A DNA stretch of 64,000 nt from Martinezella tropici (GTDB lineage: Bacteria > Pseudomonadota > Alphaproteobacteria > Rhizobiales > Rhizobiaceae): contig NZ_QMKK01000025.1 in the NCBI RefSeq assembly GCF_003287875.1, positions 441,501-505,500 on the forward strand, in the 5' to 3' direction. Within the stretch, counting starts at the first letter, position 1, and each line of letters starts with the position of its first letter. Below, one piece after another: positions 34,290 through 42,123 of this stretch. Below the pieces are notes generated by a model. That model did not search any database. It worked only from the letters and a program-made list of their open reading frames with translations, and was not told the DNA's origin. The position numbers and the translations under genes are program-made.

Positions 34290-34547
34290 ATGCTTCTCGA
34301 ACGAAGGCGGCAACGCGACATGACAAAAGATCGTAAGCGCGAAACGCGCGAAAGGATGATCTTCGGTGGATTGATCATCAAGGCTGGCTTGAGAAAAGCC
34401 GATCGCGCATTCCTGCTCGGCGCCCTGATCGAGGCAAGCCGGATTCCGTCAGATACCGCGCAATACCGCGAGCTTCACAAGATTGGTATGGAGGCGTTCC
34501 GAGCCGATGCACGCATGACCAATTCGAAAAGCGAGGACCTAACATGA
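34290..34547 (+). CDS. traD: Conjugal transfer protein TraD-like
   Basis: An 85-residue protein. The RKRETRERMIFGGLIIKAGLRKADRAFLLGALIEAS segment is characteristic of small rhizobial TraD proteins (not related to the F plasmid TraD coupling protein). Start ATG 34290 is likely; ATG 34321 (MTKDRKRE) is possible. It lies 19 bp after traC and its stop overlaps the ATG of the traG-like stub as ATGA, exactly the traD-traG junction expected in this plasmid family. TraC and TraD are thought to help the relaxosome; direct function is not shown by sequence. Confidence 0.8.
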   Translation: MLLERRRQRDMTKDRKRETRERMIFGGLIIKAGLRKADRAFLLGALIEASRIPSDTAQYRELHKIGMEAFRADARMTNSKSEDLT

Positions 34548-34558
34548 CGATAGAGTGA
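34544..34558 (+). pseudogene. traG start stub: ATG overlapping traD stop, then early TGA
   Basis: An ATG overlapping the traD stop with GAGG upstream (34533-34536) reads M-T-I-E and then stops. In related plasmids traG, encoding the VirD4-like coupling protein, begins at this overlap, often with MT. The next 140 bp show no continuation in any frame. This is best read as the 5' remnant of a deleted traG; it could also be chance. Confidence 0.5.
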
Positions 34559-34697
34559 CCACGAGCCTAATGCTTCCAGGGATATTGTCAGCGGTCGTGA
34601 CAGGTGAAGACGAAACTGGCAAGAATCGCCCCACGACTTTGCTATTTTGTAAGCGTCAGAATTGATCCGGACAGCTGGAAACCTGCCTCATGCAATC
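34559..34697. other. Non-coding junction after the traG stub
   Basis: About 140 bp with no gene or recognised repeat. This is where a deletion endpoint would lie if traG was lost. Confidence 0.4.
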
Positions 34698-34886
34698 TTA
34701 CTCGCCGCGCTCGGCCTCGAGAGTGGCAATCTCGTCGGAAATTTCCTCAATGCGTTGCCGGAGCTCCGCCTCAGTACCGTCGTCCACCTCGCCTTCGCCA
34801 AAACAATAGCGGGCTATGTGCAGCTCAAGCTTGGCTTCAAGCTGCTCGCGCTGTGTGCGGAGATGTTTGAGATAGCTATTTCGCAT
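34698..34886 (-). CDS. Small coiled-coil hypothetical protein
   Basis: A 62-residue protein starting MRNSYLKHLRTQREQLEAKL, with two amphipathic helices split by a short CFGEGEVDDG loop and a second helix (AELRQRIEEISDEIATLEAERGE). It looks like a real soluble helical hairpin with heptad pattern. A slightly longer start at 34925 is less likely because its extra residues are hydrophobic and lack a ribosome site. No family was recognised. It sits alone between the transfer genes and the polysaccharide genes. Confidence 0.5.
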   Translation of the reverse strand: MRNSYLKHLRTQREQLEAKLELHIARYCFGEGEVDDGTEAELRQRIEEISDEIATLEAERGE

Positions 34887-35147
34887 TGCGAATACGCTTT
34901 CAAAGAAATGAAGTCTCACTCCCAATAAATAGGTTCGAAATCAGAAAGTTTCGATAGACGTCCCATCATCCCACCTGAAACTCTCGTCACGAGATGCCGC
35001 AATGGCGCCGTTTCACACTTGTTTTAAAGCGTCCGACCGGTCATCACATTCATGCGACTGCGGCTGAAATGATCCCGAGGGCAAATAATAGGCGCTGACA
35101 TCAGCTTCAAATTCGGGCTAATTCAGGCGGAGTGTTCGAGGTATGTT
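34887..35147. promoter_or_regulatory. Upstream region of the nucleotide-sugar dehydrogenase gene
   Basis: About 260 bp are non-coding. The GAGG at 35138-35141 is the ribosome site of the dehydrogenase gene. No operator or terminator stands out. Confidence 0.4.
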
Positions 35148-36434
35148 GTGTTGAACGAAAAAATTGCCGTCATTGGCCTCGGTTATGTTGGCCTGCCTGT
35201 CGCGATTGCGCTTGCCGAAAAATTCCATGATGTGGTCGGCTTCGACATCAAGGCCTCCCGCGTCGCTGCGCTGCAGGCCGGCGAGGACGATACCCGGGAG
35301 GTTTCTGCCGAGCGGCTCCGGTCGAGCGGACTGCGCATCAGCAGCGAGATCGAGGATCTTCGCGATCGCGATATCTTCATCGTCGCTGTGCCGACGCCGA
35401 TCGACCGGAACCGCCAGCCCGACCTGCGGCCCATGATTTCCGCCTCGCGTACGGTCGGCAAGGTTTTGCGCAAAGGTTCGATCGTCGTCTATGAATCGAC
35501 CGTCTATCCCGGCGTTACCGAAGAGGTCTGCGGCCCGGTGCTGGCGGAAGTTTCCGGGCTGCGCCAGGGCGAGGATTTCCATGTCGGCTATTCGCCGGAA
35601 CGCATCAATCCCGGTGACAGGGAACACACCTTCGAGCGTATCGTGAAGGTCGTCGCCGGCGATGATGCGCAAACGCTGGAAAGGATCGCCGCAATCTATG
35701 GCGCCGTGGTCGAGGCCGGCATTCACCGCGCCCCCAGCATCAAGGTGGCCGAAGCCGCCAAGGTGATCGAGAATACGCAGCGCGACGTCAACATCGCACT
35801 GATGAACGAGCTTTCGATCATTTTCGAGAAAATGGATATTCGCACGGCCGACGTGCTGAAGGCGGCGCGGACGAAATGGAATTTCCTACCCTTTACCCCC
35901 GGTCTCGTCGGCGGCCACTGCATCGGCGTCGATCCCTATTATCTAACGGCCAAAGCGGAAGAGCTCGGCTATCACCCTGAAGTCATCCTCTCCGGCCGAC
36001 GCATCAATGACGGCATGGGCGCCTTCATTGCCCAGAAACTCATCAAGATGCTGGTCGCGGCGAAAAAGCCGATCAACGGCGCGCGGATCGGTATATTCGG
36101 TCTCACCTTCAAGGAAAACGTGCCCGACCTGCGCAACAGCCGGGTTCCCGACATTATAAGCGAACTGCGTCAGTTCGGCCTGGAGCCGCTGGTGCACGAT
36201 CCGATGGCGAGCGCTTCGGAGGCTGAGGAAGAATACGGCATAAAGCTCAGGGAGTTGCGGGACTTCAGCAAGCTTGATGCCGTCGTGCTTGCCGTTCCCC
36301 ACAAGTCCTACCTGATAGAAGGGGCAGCCACTATCCTCGATCTCCTGAGCGAAAACGGTGTCGTCGTCGACGTGAAGGCGGCACTCGATCGAGCCAATCC
36401 TCTGTTGGAGGGTCATGCGGTCTGGAGCCTGTAA
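35148..36434 (+). CDS. Nucleotide-sugar (UDP-HexNAc/UDP-hexose) 6-dehydrogenase, TviB/WbpO-like
   Basis: A 428-residue NAD-dependent enzyme that oxidises C6 of a UDP-sugar to a uronate. GTG start with GAGG 6 nt before it. N-terminal Rossmann motif IAVIGLGYVGLPVAIALA, middle YESTVYPGVTEE, the central EAAKVIENTQRDVNIALMNEL helix, and the catalytic Cys in GLVGGHCIGVDPYYLT. The C-terminal part has FGLTFKENVPDLRNSRVPDII. The DPYYL form and NTQRD block are typical of the UDP-N-acetylhexosamine branch (TviB, WbpO) rather than UDP-glucose dehydrogenases, but substrate is inferred. It starts the surface-polysaccharide cluster. Confidence 0.93.
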   Translation: MLNEKIAVIGLGYVGLPVAIALAEKFHDVVGFDIKASRVAALQAGEDDTREVSAERLRSSGLRISSEIEDLRDRDIFIVAVPTPIDRNRQPDLRPMISASRTVGKVLRKGSIVVYESTVYPGVTEEVCGPVLAEVSGLRQGEDFHVGYSPERINPGDREHTFERIVKVVAGDDAQTLERIAAIYGAVVEAGIHRAPSIKVAEAAKVIENTQRDVNIALMNELSIIFEKMDIRTADVLKAARTKWNFLPFTPGLVGGHCIGVDPYYLTAKAEELGYHPEVILSGRRINDGMGAFIAQKLIKMLVAAKKPINGARIGIFGLTFKENVPDLRNSRVPDIISELRQFGLEPLVHDPMASASEAEEEYGIKLRELRDFSKLDAVVLAVPHKSYLIEGAATILDLLSENGVVVDVKAALDRANPLLEGHAVWSL

Positions 36435-36449
36435 GCCTGAAAGGCCAGC

Positions 36450-37385
36450 TCAGCGCGCCTTCGTCCCCGCATCGGCGACCGTTGCCGCCAACCCTTCTTC
36501 GACCGAGTAAGGCGGCGACCAGCCGGTGACCGACCGCGTCTCGCCGATATCGACCTGAAGCGAACCAAGCAACCGCTGCGCGGCGGCTCGGCGCCCCAGC
36601 AACGCGGCAAGTCCCTCGAGCAACGAAGGCGGCACCGGCAGCATCCAAGCCTTACGCCCCGCAGCCAGAGATAGTTTGGAGATCAGTTGGCCGATCGAAA
36701 GATCGTCGCCATCACTGATCAGGAAGACGCGGTTACCGACGGACGAATGCGTCGCGCAGAGCAGCATGAAATCGACTAGATTGCCGACATAGACGAGCGA
36801 CCTGCGGTTTCGAACCGCCCCGAACGGCCAGGGAAACGGCCGCGCAGCCCATTTCATCAAGCTTGCGAAATTCGCCTTGACGCCAGGACCATAGACGAGC
36901 GGCGGCCGAATGATGACGACCTCCATGCCCGTTTCCGCTGATATCGCCAGCAAGGCCGCCTCCGCCTCTAGTTTCGAGCGGCCATAGGCATCTTCTGGAT
37001 GCGGCACGTCCGAGGCCCTGAAGGGCTTACCCACCGACGTCGCTTCGCCGTTGACCTTGATCGAACTCAGGAAAATGAAGCGTTTCACGCCCGCACCCGC
37101 AGCCTGTCGCGCCAGATTGACTGTTGCATCGACGTTGACGGCACGGAATGCGGCCAGCGGATCGGAGGCGCTCTCGTTCATAACATGGACGCGGGCGGCC
37201 AGATGCATGACGGTGTCGATGCCGGCAAGCGCCTCGGACCAGTCTGTCTGGCCATCGATCACGCCGATGGCGGCGAAGCCTGGGCGAGAGTTGCGACTGA
37301 CCGGCCGATAATCCATCCGCCGGCGGGAAAGCTCCGCGCACAGAGCCTGTCCGAGAAAACCCGTCGCACCCGTCACCAGGATCAT
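36450..37385 (-). CDS. NAD-dependent epimerase/dehydratase (nucleotide-sugar epimerase)
   Basis: A 311-residue extended SDR. The ATG at 37385 gives MILVTGATGFLGQALCAEL, the usual first strand; a 45-residue extension upstream is rejected. Other marks are MHLAARVHVMNE, FLSSIKVNGE (catalytic Ser region), YGRSKLEAEAALL (Tyr-x3-Lys) and VYGPGVKANFASLMKW with RNRRSLVYVGNLVDFM. It resembles WbpV/GalE-like epimerases that act on UDP-N-acetylhexosamines in O-antigen pathways. It is convergent with the dehydrogenase and divergent from the sugar transferase; all likely act in one polysaccharide pathway. Confidence 0.9.
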   Translation of the reverse strand: MILVTGATGFLGQALCAELSRRRMDYRPVSRNSRPGFAAIGVIDGQTDWSEALAGIDTVMHLAARVHVMNESASDPLAAFRAVNVDATVNLARQAAGAGVKRFIFLSSIKVNGEATSVGKPFRASDVPHPEDAYGRSKLEAEAALLAISAETGMEVVIIRPPLVYGPGVKANFASLMKWAARPFPWPFGAVRNRRSLVYVGNLVDFMLLCATHSSVGNRVFLISDGDDLSIGQLISKLSLAAGRKAWMLPVPPSLLEGLAALLGRRAAAQRLLGSLQVDIGETRSVTGWSPPYSVEEGLAATVADAGTKAR

Positions 37386-37553
37386 CCGCGCACTGCCTTC
37401 GCTTTTCGCACCATGATTTGCTGAGACATGCTTTGCACGGGATATCCGCTCGGAACAAGGGAGGGGAATCTTGCCGGGGATGGTTGTGCTTGAAATCGCG
37501 ATATGAGATGCACGGAGCAACGACGACCTTCATCACCCTTGGAACAAAGGGCG

Positions 37554-38147
37554 ATGCAACGACAAGAGACGATGCTTTATACGATCGCCAAGCGCCTTTT
37601 CGATTTTCTCGCTGCTCTAGCCGCGACCATCGTTTTTTTCATTCCGATCCTGATCGTCGCACTCGCGGTACGGCTGACCTCGCCCGGTCCGATCCTCTAT
37701 TGGTCGGATCGGGTCGGCCGGCGAAACCGGATCTTCCGCATGCCGAAATTCCGCAGCATGCGCACCGATACGCCGGCGGTGGCGACTCATCTACTGAAGG
37801 ACGCGACCATTTATCTGACGCCCATCGGTTCCTTTCTGCGCAAATCGAGCCTCGACGAGCTGCCGCAGCTCTGGTGCATCCTGAGGGGAGAAATGAGCAT
37901 CGTCGGCCCACGGCCGGCGCTGTTCAACCAGCACGACCTCGTCGCCCTGCGCACGGAACGCGGCGTCGACGCGCTGCTGCCGGGCTTGACCGGTTGGGCG
38001 CAGGTCAACGGCCGCGACGAACTGCCGATCCCCGAGAAGGTTGCCTTGGACGAAGACTATCTGCACCGACGCTCCTTTCTTTTCGATCTGAAGATCATTT
38101 TCCTGACGGTATTGAAAGTGGTCCGGCGCGACGGAGTTGCTCATTGA
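37554..38147 (+). CDS. Initiating sugar transferase (polyprenyl-phosphate hexose-1-P transferase)
   Basis: A 197-residue monotopic membrane enzyme that loads the first sugar-1-phosphate onto undecaprenyl phosphate. One hydrophobic segment near the N-terminus ([24 protein letters not shown]) is followed by the conserved [60 protein letters not shown] and [14 protein letters not shown] blocks of the short (WcaJ C-terminal or PglC-like) family. The start 37554 or 37572 ([11 protein letters not shown]) is uncertain; the second aligns better with the family. It probably starts repeat-unit assembly for the polymer handled by the O-antigen ligase-like gene next to it. Confidence 0.92.
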   Translation: MQRQETMLYTIAKRLFDFLAALAATIVFFIPILIVALAVRLTSPGPILYWSDRVGRRNRIFRMPKFRSMRTDTPAVATHLLKDATIYLTPIGSFLRKSSLDELPQLWCILRGEMSIVGPRPALFNQHDLVALRTERGVDALLPGLTGWAQVNGRDELPIPEKVALDEDYLHRRSFLFDLKIIFLTVLKVVRRDGVAH

Positions 38148-38280
38148 CAAACAATCGGCGAAATCGGCATCAGTGACATAACGGCGTGGGAAAATTGCCG
38201 TATTCCTGCCCCTTTGCGACCATACGGCCCGTCACGGGGCGAGGAAGGCCGGATGATGAACCGATTCTGGACGAAGGCGG

Positions 38281-39690
38281 ATGACGACATTGGACGACTC
38301 GCGCATCAACAAACCGCATGCTGACCTTGCAGCCGAACCGATCGGCGTCACGAAGGCAGGAAGCAACATGACGAAACCGCTCGCCATCATCGGCGGCATT
38401 CTCTGGCTGCTTGTCGCTTCGCCGACCGTCGTCGAGAGCGACGCCTATCGCTATGCCACCGCGCTCCTCTCTCTGATCGCCCTCTACTACTATATGAAGG
38501 CGCCCATACGGCCGCGCACCGACTGGATCGGTTGGCTCTGCATGGGCTGGGCCTTCTATGTCATGGCGCGTTTCTTCATCACCTTCTGGCTGACACCGCA
38601 GCACGATATAGGCGCCTCGGATTGGCTCTATGCCTTCCCCTTCTTCTTCCCCATTATGGGCGTCGCCTTCCTGCTCTACGAAGAGCTGATGGAAAAGATC
38701 ATAGCTGCCTATTTCGCCATGGTTCTCATCATGCTTGTGGCAACACAGCACCTGCGCGAAGTCTTCGCCGGCGAAACCATCCGGCCGCTGATCATGAACA
38801 ACCAGATCCACGGCGCCGTCGCCTGCGGCATGATCGTGATCTTCACCCTCTTCTGGCTGCTGCACTACCTGACGGACAAAACCAGTGACCGCCGGATCGC
38901 CCGCTTCGCCTATTTCGTTTCGCCCTTCATCTTCGCGCTCTGTTTCATCGCCATCTACGGCGCCAAATCGAAAGGCGTCTGGCTTGCACTCGGCATCACC
39001 CTGCCGCTACTGGCGCTCATTACGCTGACCTACCTACGCCTAAAAAGCGGCGTCATCATTATCATCGCCGTCGCGGCCCTGTTGATCGCCGGGATCTATG
39101 GCGTCAGGCACAATCTAGACAAGACGGCTGGCCCGACTTTGTCAGCAGCCATTTCCATGGTTGAAAATGTGGCCAACGGCCATGAAATGGGCGGCGTGGT
39201 CTCGAACGCCATCAGCTCGAGCAATACGCCGGTGTCGATGGACGAACGCCTGCAGCTCTGGTCCAACAGTTGGGAGGTCTTCTCCTCCGCACCGATCTTC
39301 GGCTGGGGTAATCGGTGGCTCGAACGCTGGGCCGAGACGCGCTACTCGCATGTCCAGTACACGCTGCTGCACAACGGCTATCTGGAAATCCTAGTGCGCT
39401 ACGGCCTGTTCGGTGCGGCAATCATGGGCTTCATGCTCGCCATCTTCATCCGCGCCGTCTGGCGCGCCCGCAAGGCCGGCATTATTCCGCGCGCCGCATG
39501 GCACGCCTACATCGCTTGCCTTTTCTTTTTCTCATTGACGCTCCTCAGCAACTCCAACAACCGCCTAGCGATCGGCGAAAGCCTGGCCTTTGCAAGCTCC
39601 GCCTTCGCCTGCTGGTGCCATATGCGGCTGAAGGGGGAGTATTTGGCGGCGGGAAAGTCTGCGCCGAGAGCCGCGACAGCCGCCGTCTAA
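38281..39690 (+). CDS. O-antigen ligase / polymerase family membrane protein
   Basis: A 469-residue inner-membrane protein with about eleven hydrophobic segments. The WaaL/Wzy_C marks are a large periplasmic loop after VSMDERLQLWSNSWEVFSSAPIFGWGNRWLERW, the conserved SHVQYTLLHNGYLEILVRYGLFGA block with His, and Arg residues upstream. Members either ligate polymer to lipid A core or polymerise repeat units; sequence alone does not decide. The ATG at 38281 follows GAAGGCGG. An N-terminal tail of about 29 residues precedes MTKPLAIIGG, which may be the real start in the membrane part. Confidence 0.9.
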   Translation: MTTLDDSRINKPHADLAAEPIGVTKAGSNMTKPLAIIGGILWLLVASPTVVESDAYRYATALLSLIALYYYMKAPIRPRTDWIGWLCMGWAFYVMARFFITFWLTPQHDIGASDWLYAFPFFFPIMGVAFLLYEELMEKIIAAYFAMVLIMLVATQHLREVFAGETIRPLIMNNQIHGAVACGMIVIFTLFWLLHYLTDKTSDRRIARFAYFVSPFIFALCFIAIYGAKSKGVWLALGITLPLLALITLTYLRLKSGVIIIIAVAALLIAGIYGVRHNLDKTAGPTLSAAISMVENVANGHEMGGVVSNAISSSNTPVSMDERLQLWSNSWEVFSSAPIFGWGNRWLERWAETRYSHVQYTLLHNGYLEILVRYGLFGAAIMGFMLAIFIRAVWRARKAGIIPRAAWHAYIACLFFFSLTLLSNSNNRLAIGESLAFASSAFACWCHMRLKGEYLAAGKSAPRAATAAV

Positions 39691-39740
39691 GTAATCACAT
39701 ATATCATTGAGAGCTAAACATTAAGGCGCCGGAGGTCTCA

Positions 39741-39988
39741 TTGAGCCACCAAGAAGATAAGACTGACCACGATCTCTCACTCAGATCCGAAACGAGGTGA
39801 CTGCCCTCAAGGAAATGGTCCCGAAAAATCACGAGAAATCTACCGACCATCTCGGAGTGCGGCGCATTTAGCTTCTAGACGCTGGCGTCGTTGCTTTGCT
39901 TGTTCTGTTTGGGATTTCTGTCGGATCGCTCATTGCTTGGGCGAGCGACACCGCTTCTGCGATTGTCCGCCATTGGCTGCTGCTTTGA
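39741..39988 (+). pseudogene. Decayed gene for a small membrane protein
   Basis: A GGAGG (39731-39735) precedes a TTG at 39741 reading LSHQEDKTDHDLSLRSETR, which runs into TGA. One frame over, the reading resumes as VTALKEMVPKNHEKSTDHLGVRRI, hits TAG, and continues in that frame with LLDAGVVALLVLFGISVGSL and a short tail to a TGA ending at 39988. The clear ribosome site, charged helix and membrane segment suggest a once-functional small single-span protein broken by a frameshift and a stop. No family was recognised. Confidence 0.6.
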
Positions 39989-40159
39989 GATTGGCGCGAT
40001 CGTGAGCCTTTAGGCCGGTCACTATGTCATGGTTGACTGGTAGCGGCTGGAGTCAAGGATGAGAAGCGCGGCATAAGAGCTGGCTTTTATGTTGATGCGC
40101 AATCATATATGGCTTGGCGCTGGCTGTTTGCGCCTATGGAAATAATACAAGTGTGTTCG
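39989..40159. other. Upstream region of the GT25 gene
   Basis: About 170 bp with no gene. It likely includes the promoter of the GT25 gene. No clear elements were seen. Confidence 0.35.
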
Positions 40160-40945
40160 ATGTCCGTAACTGCGCTCGCCGAAACTTCTTTTACACCGTC
40201 ACAAACCGTGCCGGTCTATCTTATCAATATCGATCGGGCAGCCGAACGACTGGCGGAGATTCAGCGACAGAGCGACGTGTTCGGTTTTCGATTCGAGCGT
40301 ATCCACGGTGTCGACGGCGCCCTCATCCCACGCGACGAATGGGTCGACGTAGATCACGATCGTTTCCAGCGGCGGCACGGTCGCACCATACTGCCCGGTG
40401 AATACGGCTGCTATCGCAGCCATCTGCTGGCGCTGCACCGGTTTTTGGCGGGCGACGACGCGATGGCTGTCATCATCGAGGACGATGTCGCGCTGGATAT
40501 CGATTTCCTCGCACGCGCCGTGGCGGCGAAGAATGCTGCGCCCAATGCCGACCTGGTCAAGCTCGTCAATCACCGCTGGAACGGTTTTCGCGCCACGGGC
40601 CGGAGCAGCAGAGGAGATATCGTTGGCCGCTGCCTCTTTGGTCCCCAGGGCTCGACGGCCTGCTATCTCGTCACGCGCAAAGGCGCCGAAAAGATCGTGA
40701 AATCGCTGGCCATCATGTCGCTGCCCTGGGATGTGGCTGTGGAGCGCGGCTGGGACATGAATGTATCTATCGTCAGTACGCGTGCGAATATCGCCGGTTT
40801 CAGCCAGCTGCAGCGAACGACGATGATCGGCTTGCGTCGCGATTATCGCGCAGCCAAGGCGCCTGCATGGCGGCGCATACCCGCATATATCTTCCGAACC
40901 GTGGATTTCTTTCGGCGCATCGCCTACGCGCTGACGACGCCGTAG
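40160..40945 (+). CDS. Glycosyltransferase family 25 (LPS-type)
   Basis: A 261-residue cytoplasmic enzyme of the GT25 family (LgtB-like galactosyl- and glucosyltransferases of LPS). Marks are VPVYLINIDRAAERLAEIQRQ, FERIHGVDG, the LPGEYGCYRSHLLALHRFL block, AVIIEDDVALDIDF (acidic motif) and GSTACYLVTRKGAEKIV. The preferred start is ATG 40160 (MSVTALAE); in-frame ATGs at 40136 and 40109 lack a better site. It belongs with the preceding polysaccharide genes, though it is separated from them by the decayed gene. Confidence 0.88.
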   Translation: MSVTALAETSFTPSQTVPVYLINIDRAAERLAEIQRQSDVFGFRFERIHGVDGALIPRDEWVDVDHDRFQRRHGRTILPGEYGCYRSHLLALHRFLAGDDAMAVIIEDDVALDIDFLARAVAAKNAAPNADLVKLVNHRWNGFRATGRSSRGDIVGRCLFGPQGSTACYLVTRKGAEKIVKSLAIMSLPWDVAVERGWDMNVSIVSTRANIAGFSQLQRTTMIGLRRDYRAAKAPAWRRIPAYIFRTVDFFRRIAYALTTP

Positions 40946-41357
40946 GGTTCGAGGGCATGTAAAACACCCCTACAGGATGGACCTGACGAGTGGAAAATCA
41001 AAAGCAACGCGCATTCACGGCAGGCCGCGCCGTTTTACACTCCCATTGATACAAAACCACTTTTTTCCGCGTGAACGGCTGGGCTTTGCAGCTTCGACAT
41101 TAAACCGAGCTTCCCAAGCTGATGGCTCTCGAATGGCTGCTTCTCCCAAACGCCGAACAGTTCGCTGCGATAGCTGGCAACATACCGGGACGGGTTGTCG
41201 GTAGCCACTTTGGTAACCATGGTCAATTCGCCACTAAAGGTGACAGACATTGAATCCTTTGCCGGACTTGCGGCGAAGGCAGCGACGGGAGTTTAGGCAT
41301 CCCTGTAGCGGTTAATACTGCGCCCGTGCAGTCGGCTCGGTCCATCGCCTTCGAAGG
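40946..41357. other. Low-coding region before the IS66 remnant
   Basis: About 410 bp. Apart from one doubtful small minus-strand frame (41035-41250) nothing was recognised. It may be scarred by insertion-sequence events. Confidence 0.4.
41035..41250 (-). CDS. Possible small hypothetical protein
   Basis: A 71-residue frame beginning MSVTFSGELTMVTKVATDNP. An AAAGGA lies 5 nt before the ATG, which is why it is listed. The sequence is soluble and basic (SRYVASYRSELFGVWEKQPF), with no recognised family. It sits in a region carrying insertion-sequence debris and could be a non-coding frame. Confidence 0.3.
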   Translation of the reverse strand: MSVTFSGELTMVTKVATDNPSRYVASYRSELFGVWEKQPFESHQLGKLGLMSKLQSPAVHAEKSGFVSMGV

Positions 41358-41506
41358 AGGTCACCATCGCCTCGCTCATCGAGACCTGCAAGCTCAATGC
41401 CGTTGATCCGCTTGCCTACCTGAGTGCCACGCTCACCGCCATAGTCAACGGTCACAGGCAGTCCCGAATTGAGGAACTCCTGCCGTGGAATTACTCGATG
41501 GTGTGA
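41358..41506 (+). mobile_element. IS66-family transposase C-terminal remnant
   Basis: The frame VTIASLIETCKLNAVDPLAY, then a LSATLTAIVNGH block, then RIEELLPWNYSMV-stop matches the C-terminal end of IS66 TnpC transposases, in which IASLIETxKLN, DPxAYL and LLPWxY are typical. The catalytic DDE part is gone; only about 50 codons remain. It marks an old insertion between the polysaccharide genes and the virB operon. Confidence 0.75.
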
Positions 41507-41585
41507 TACGCGCTTAAAGGTTTCTATCGGACCATTGCGGACGGCCACGTTTTTAGAGCATTGTCAAAGCAGCTTGGGGTAGCTG

Positions 41586-41963
41586 GTGACAAAATTGCGT
41601 AGAAAACTCTTTGGCCGAGGATGGGAGCTTAGCGTCTTTGAGGATGACATTGGCTTGGTTCTCTCACTCCCGGTCGATTCAGGCTTTTTGACACATAGCT
41701 TTGAATTTTACATCAAGAAGCCCGATCTCGATGCCCTTCAGGGCAGTCAACTGCGGCACAAGGTATTGGAATTCATTCTGCATGAGCGCCTTCAATGTCG
41801 AATGAATGAAGGAGCCCTTCGGAGCGTTGAAGAAGAAATAGGCCCAGTGATCCAGGCAGTTCTGCATGGAAATATAGGTCAACTTATTGAGGCGGTATCA
41901 GCCTCTCCGAATTCAGAGTTTATTCGGGATCGACTGAACGGGGCCGGATTAACCCTGGACTGA
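41586..41963 (+). CDS. Hypothetical protein
   Basis: A 125-residue acidic soluble protein starting at GTG 41586 (MTKLRRKLFGRGWELSV). Predicted mixed alpha/beta with segments VLSLPVDSGFLTHSFEFYI, KPDLDALQGSQLRHKVLEF and a helical end (GPVIQAVLHGNIGQLIEAV, FIRDRLNGAGLTLD). No family was recognised. It lies alone downstream of the IS66 remnant; no strong ribosome site is visible, but the frame is long and the composition is protein-like. Confidence 0.55.
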   Translation: MTKLRRKLFGRGWELSVFEDDIGLVLSLPVDSGFLTHSFEFYIKKPDLDALQGSQLRHKVLEFILHERLQCRMNEGALRSVEEEIGPVIQAVLHGNIGQLIEAVSASPNSEFIRDRLNGAGLTLD

Positions 41964-42123
41964 ACGGCAGCAAAATTGACGCACCGTTGCCCGTCCTCGT
42001 CATGGCTCCGGCCCTCGACACTGCAAAAACCATCTTGGTCAAGGTGCGAGCGAAACAACGCTTACGGAACCTCGGCTGAAGCGAACAAACCAAAAAGCAG
42101 GGACTAATCATTTCTCCGCTCGA
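41964..42123. other. Gap between the hypothetical gene and virB11
   Basis: The convergent gap of 160 bp holds no recognised terminator or gene. Confidence 0.4.

Noticed and set aside
41586..41963. Calling the hypothetical protein an immunity protein or transfer factor
   Set aside because: Only its position near virB11 and IS debris suggests this; no sequence evidence.
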